A stretch of 6,054 nt of DNA, taken from Hyphomicrobiales bacterium (GTDB lineage Bacteria; Pseudomonadota; Alphaproteobacteria; Rhizobiales; Beijerinckiaceae). A program made the translations under genes and the position numbers. Below, one piece after another: positions 5,077 to 6,054 of this stretch. Each line of letters begins with the position of its first letter. Position 1 is the stretch's first letter. The stretch is taken from positions 1 to 6,054 of the forward strand of contig JAQGKN010000599.1 in the NCBI GenBank assembly GCA_028290085.1, in the 5' to 3' direction. The notes beneath the pieces were generated by a model. It was not told the DNA's origin. It worked only from the letters and a program-made list of their open reading frames with translations, and did not search any database.

Positions 5077-6054
5077 ATGAGCATTTCACGCCGTACGTTT
5101 GTCAGGGGAACCGCGAGCGCAGCGCTCGCAACCGTGTCCATGCCGGCCATTGTCCGGGCACAATCGGGCGACCCCATTCGGGTAGGCTTGCTGACGGTCA
5201 AGACCGGGCCGCTCGCATCGGGCGGCATCGACATGGAACGCGCGCTCGTCATGTATTTCAACGAGCGCAATAACCAGCTGGGCGGACGCAAGGTGGAATT
5301 GCTCGTCGCAGACACAGGTGGCGTTCCCGCGACGGCCCGCACCAAGACGCAGGAGCTGGTTGAAAAGAACAATGTGAACTGCATCGTCGGCCCGCTCGCG
5401 GCCTTCGAGGCACTCGCCATCGACGATTATCTGCGCGCGCGTGAAATGCCGACGTTATCGGTCGCCGCCGCCGAAGACATGACACAACGCAACCCCAATC
5501 CATGGTTCGTGCGCGGCACATCGACCTCGGCGCAATGCGCGCATCCCCTCGCCGAATATGCGGCGAAGGACCTCAAATACAAGCGCATGATCACCATCGC
5601 CGACGACATCGCCTATGGGCATGAGATGTGCGCAGGCTTCCAGCGCGTCTTCGAGGATAATGGCGGGCAAATCGTCCAGAAGTTGTTTCCGCCGCTGACC
5701 GCGCCGGACTACGGCACCTATGTCGCGCAGCTCAACACGAATGCCGACGCGATTTTCCTCGGCTTTGCTGGCTCCAACGGCTTCCGCTTCGTGCGCCAGC
5801 TCGTGGAATACGGTCTCGACAAGCAGATCAAGATTATCGGCGGAATGACGGCGCTTGATGAATCCGTGTTGCGGAACATGGGTGACGAAGCGCTCGGAAT
5901 CGTTACCGCGTGCTGGTATTCGGCAGGCATAGATAGCCCGCTGAACAACAATTTCGCCGCTGCCTTCCGCAAGGATTTCGGCTACGATCCCGGTTTCTAT
6001 GCCGCCGGCACTTACACCGAAGCCGCCGTCCTCGAAGCTGCTATCAAGGCTGTC
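5077..6054 (+). CDS. ABC transporter substrate-binding protein, Leu/Ile/Val type, Tat-exported (3' end missing)
   Basis: The frame is open from ATG 5077 to the window edge: 326 residues, with perhaps the last 60-80 missing compared with the roughly 380-410 usual for the family. It is a periplasmic type I binding protein (Peripla_BP_6, LivJ/LivK-like) that captures a ligand for an inner-membrane HAAT-type ABC importer. Family members bind branched-chain amino acids, amides, urea or aromatic acids. The N-terminus is a twin-arginine signal: S4-R-R-T-F-V9, a hydrophobic Ala-rich stretch, and a probable cleavage site after V26-R-A28. The mature start is typical: I34-R-V-G-L-L-T, T43-G-P-L, N62-E-R-N followed by L68-G-G-R-K-V-E-L, then I103-V-G-P-L. 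D211-Y/T214-Y in the middle is the common lobe-2 entry. It lies 79 bp after the hydrolase on the same strand, so co-transcription is likely. Permease and ATPase genes would be expected downstream. The ligand cannot be deduced. Confidence 0.92.
   Translation, partial: MSISRRTFVRGTASAALATVSMPAIVRAQSGDPIRVGLLTVKTGPLASGGIDMERALVMYFNERNNQLGGRKVELLVADTGGVPATARTKTQELVEKNNVNCIVGPLAAFEALAIDDYLRAREMPTLSVAAAEDMTQRNPNPWFVRGTSTSAQCAHPLAEYAAKDLKYKRMITIADDIAYGHEMCAGFQRVFEDNGGQIVQKLFPPLTAPDYGTYVAQLNTNADAIFLGFAGSNGFRFVRQLVEYGLDKQIKIIGGMTALDESVLRNMGDEALGIVTACWYSAGIDSPLNNNFAAAFRKDFGYDPGFYAAGTYTEAAVLEAAIKAV

Overview
This is a GC-rich bacterial window with dense coding, strong G/C preference at third codon positions and short intergenic gaps. 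It looks like a proteobacterial accessory catabolic locus. A Tat-exported high-affinity amino-acid-transporter (HAAT)-type binding protein, a luciferase-like monooxygenase and a CocE-type hydrolase together would suit an environmental alphaproteobacterium (Hyphomicrobiales type) or a betaproteobacterium. That placement is inference; there is no marker gene here.

Layout: (1) 15-893 (+), a complete NAD(P)-dependent dehydrogenase of the 3-hydroxyisobutyrate dehydrogenase superfamily, probably the last gene of an operon that enters from the left. (2) 906-1835 (-), a LysR-type regulator, convergent with the dehydrogenase and separated from it by 12 bp. (3) 1836-1928, a compact divergent control region. 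It holds an AT-rich island, an interrupted dyad typical of LysR operators, and a -10-like hexamer. (4) 1929-3023 (+), a luciferase-like flavin-dependent monooxygenase. (5) 3024-3272, a 249-bp gap with an extended hairpin, an AT-rich segment and a 19-bp operator-like inverted repeat. (6) 3273-4997 (+), a CocE/NonD-family alpha/beta hydrolase. (7) 4998-5076, a short gap with a hairpin and a strong Shine-Dalgarno. (8) 5077 to the window end (+), a periplasmic ABC-transporter substrate-binding protein with a twin-arginine signal, cut off by the window edge. The permease and ATPase genes would be expected just beyond it.

Working model (inference): the binding protein brings in a small organic substrate. 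The monooxygenase oxidises it, or a derivative. The hydrolase cleaves an ester or amide bond, possibly one made by Baeyer-Villiger-type oxygen insertion, since type II Baeyer-Villiger monooxygenases belong to the luciferase-like fold. The 3-hydroxyacid-type dehydrogenase may process a later intermediate. The divergent LysR protein probably senses the substrate or an intermediate and controls the monooxygenase promoter. The substrate cannot be read from the sequence. I saw no RNA genes, CRISPR arrays, insertion sequences or phage genes.
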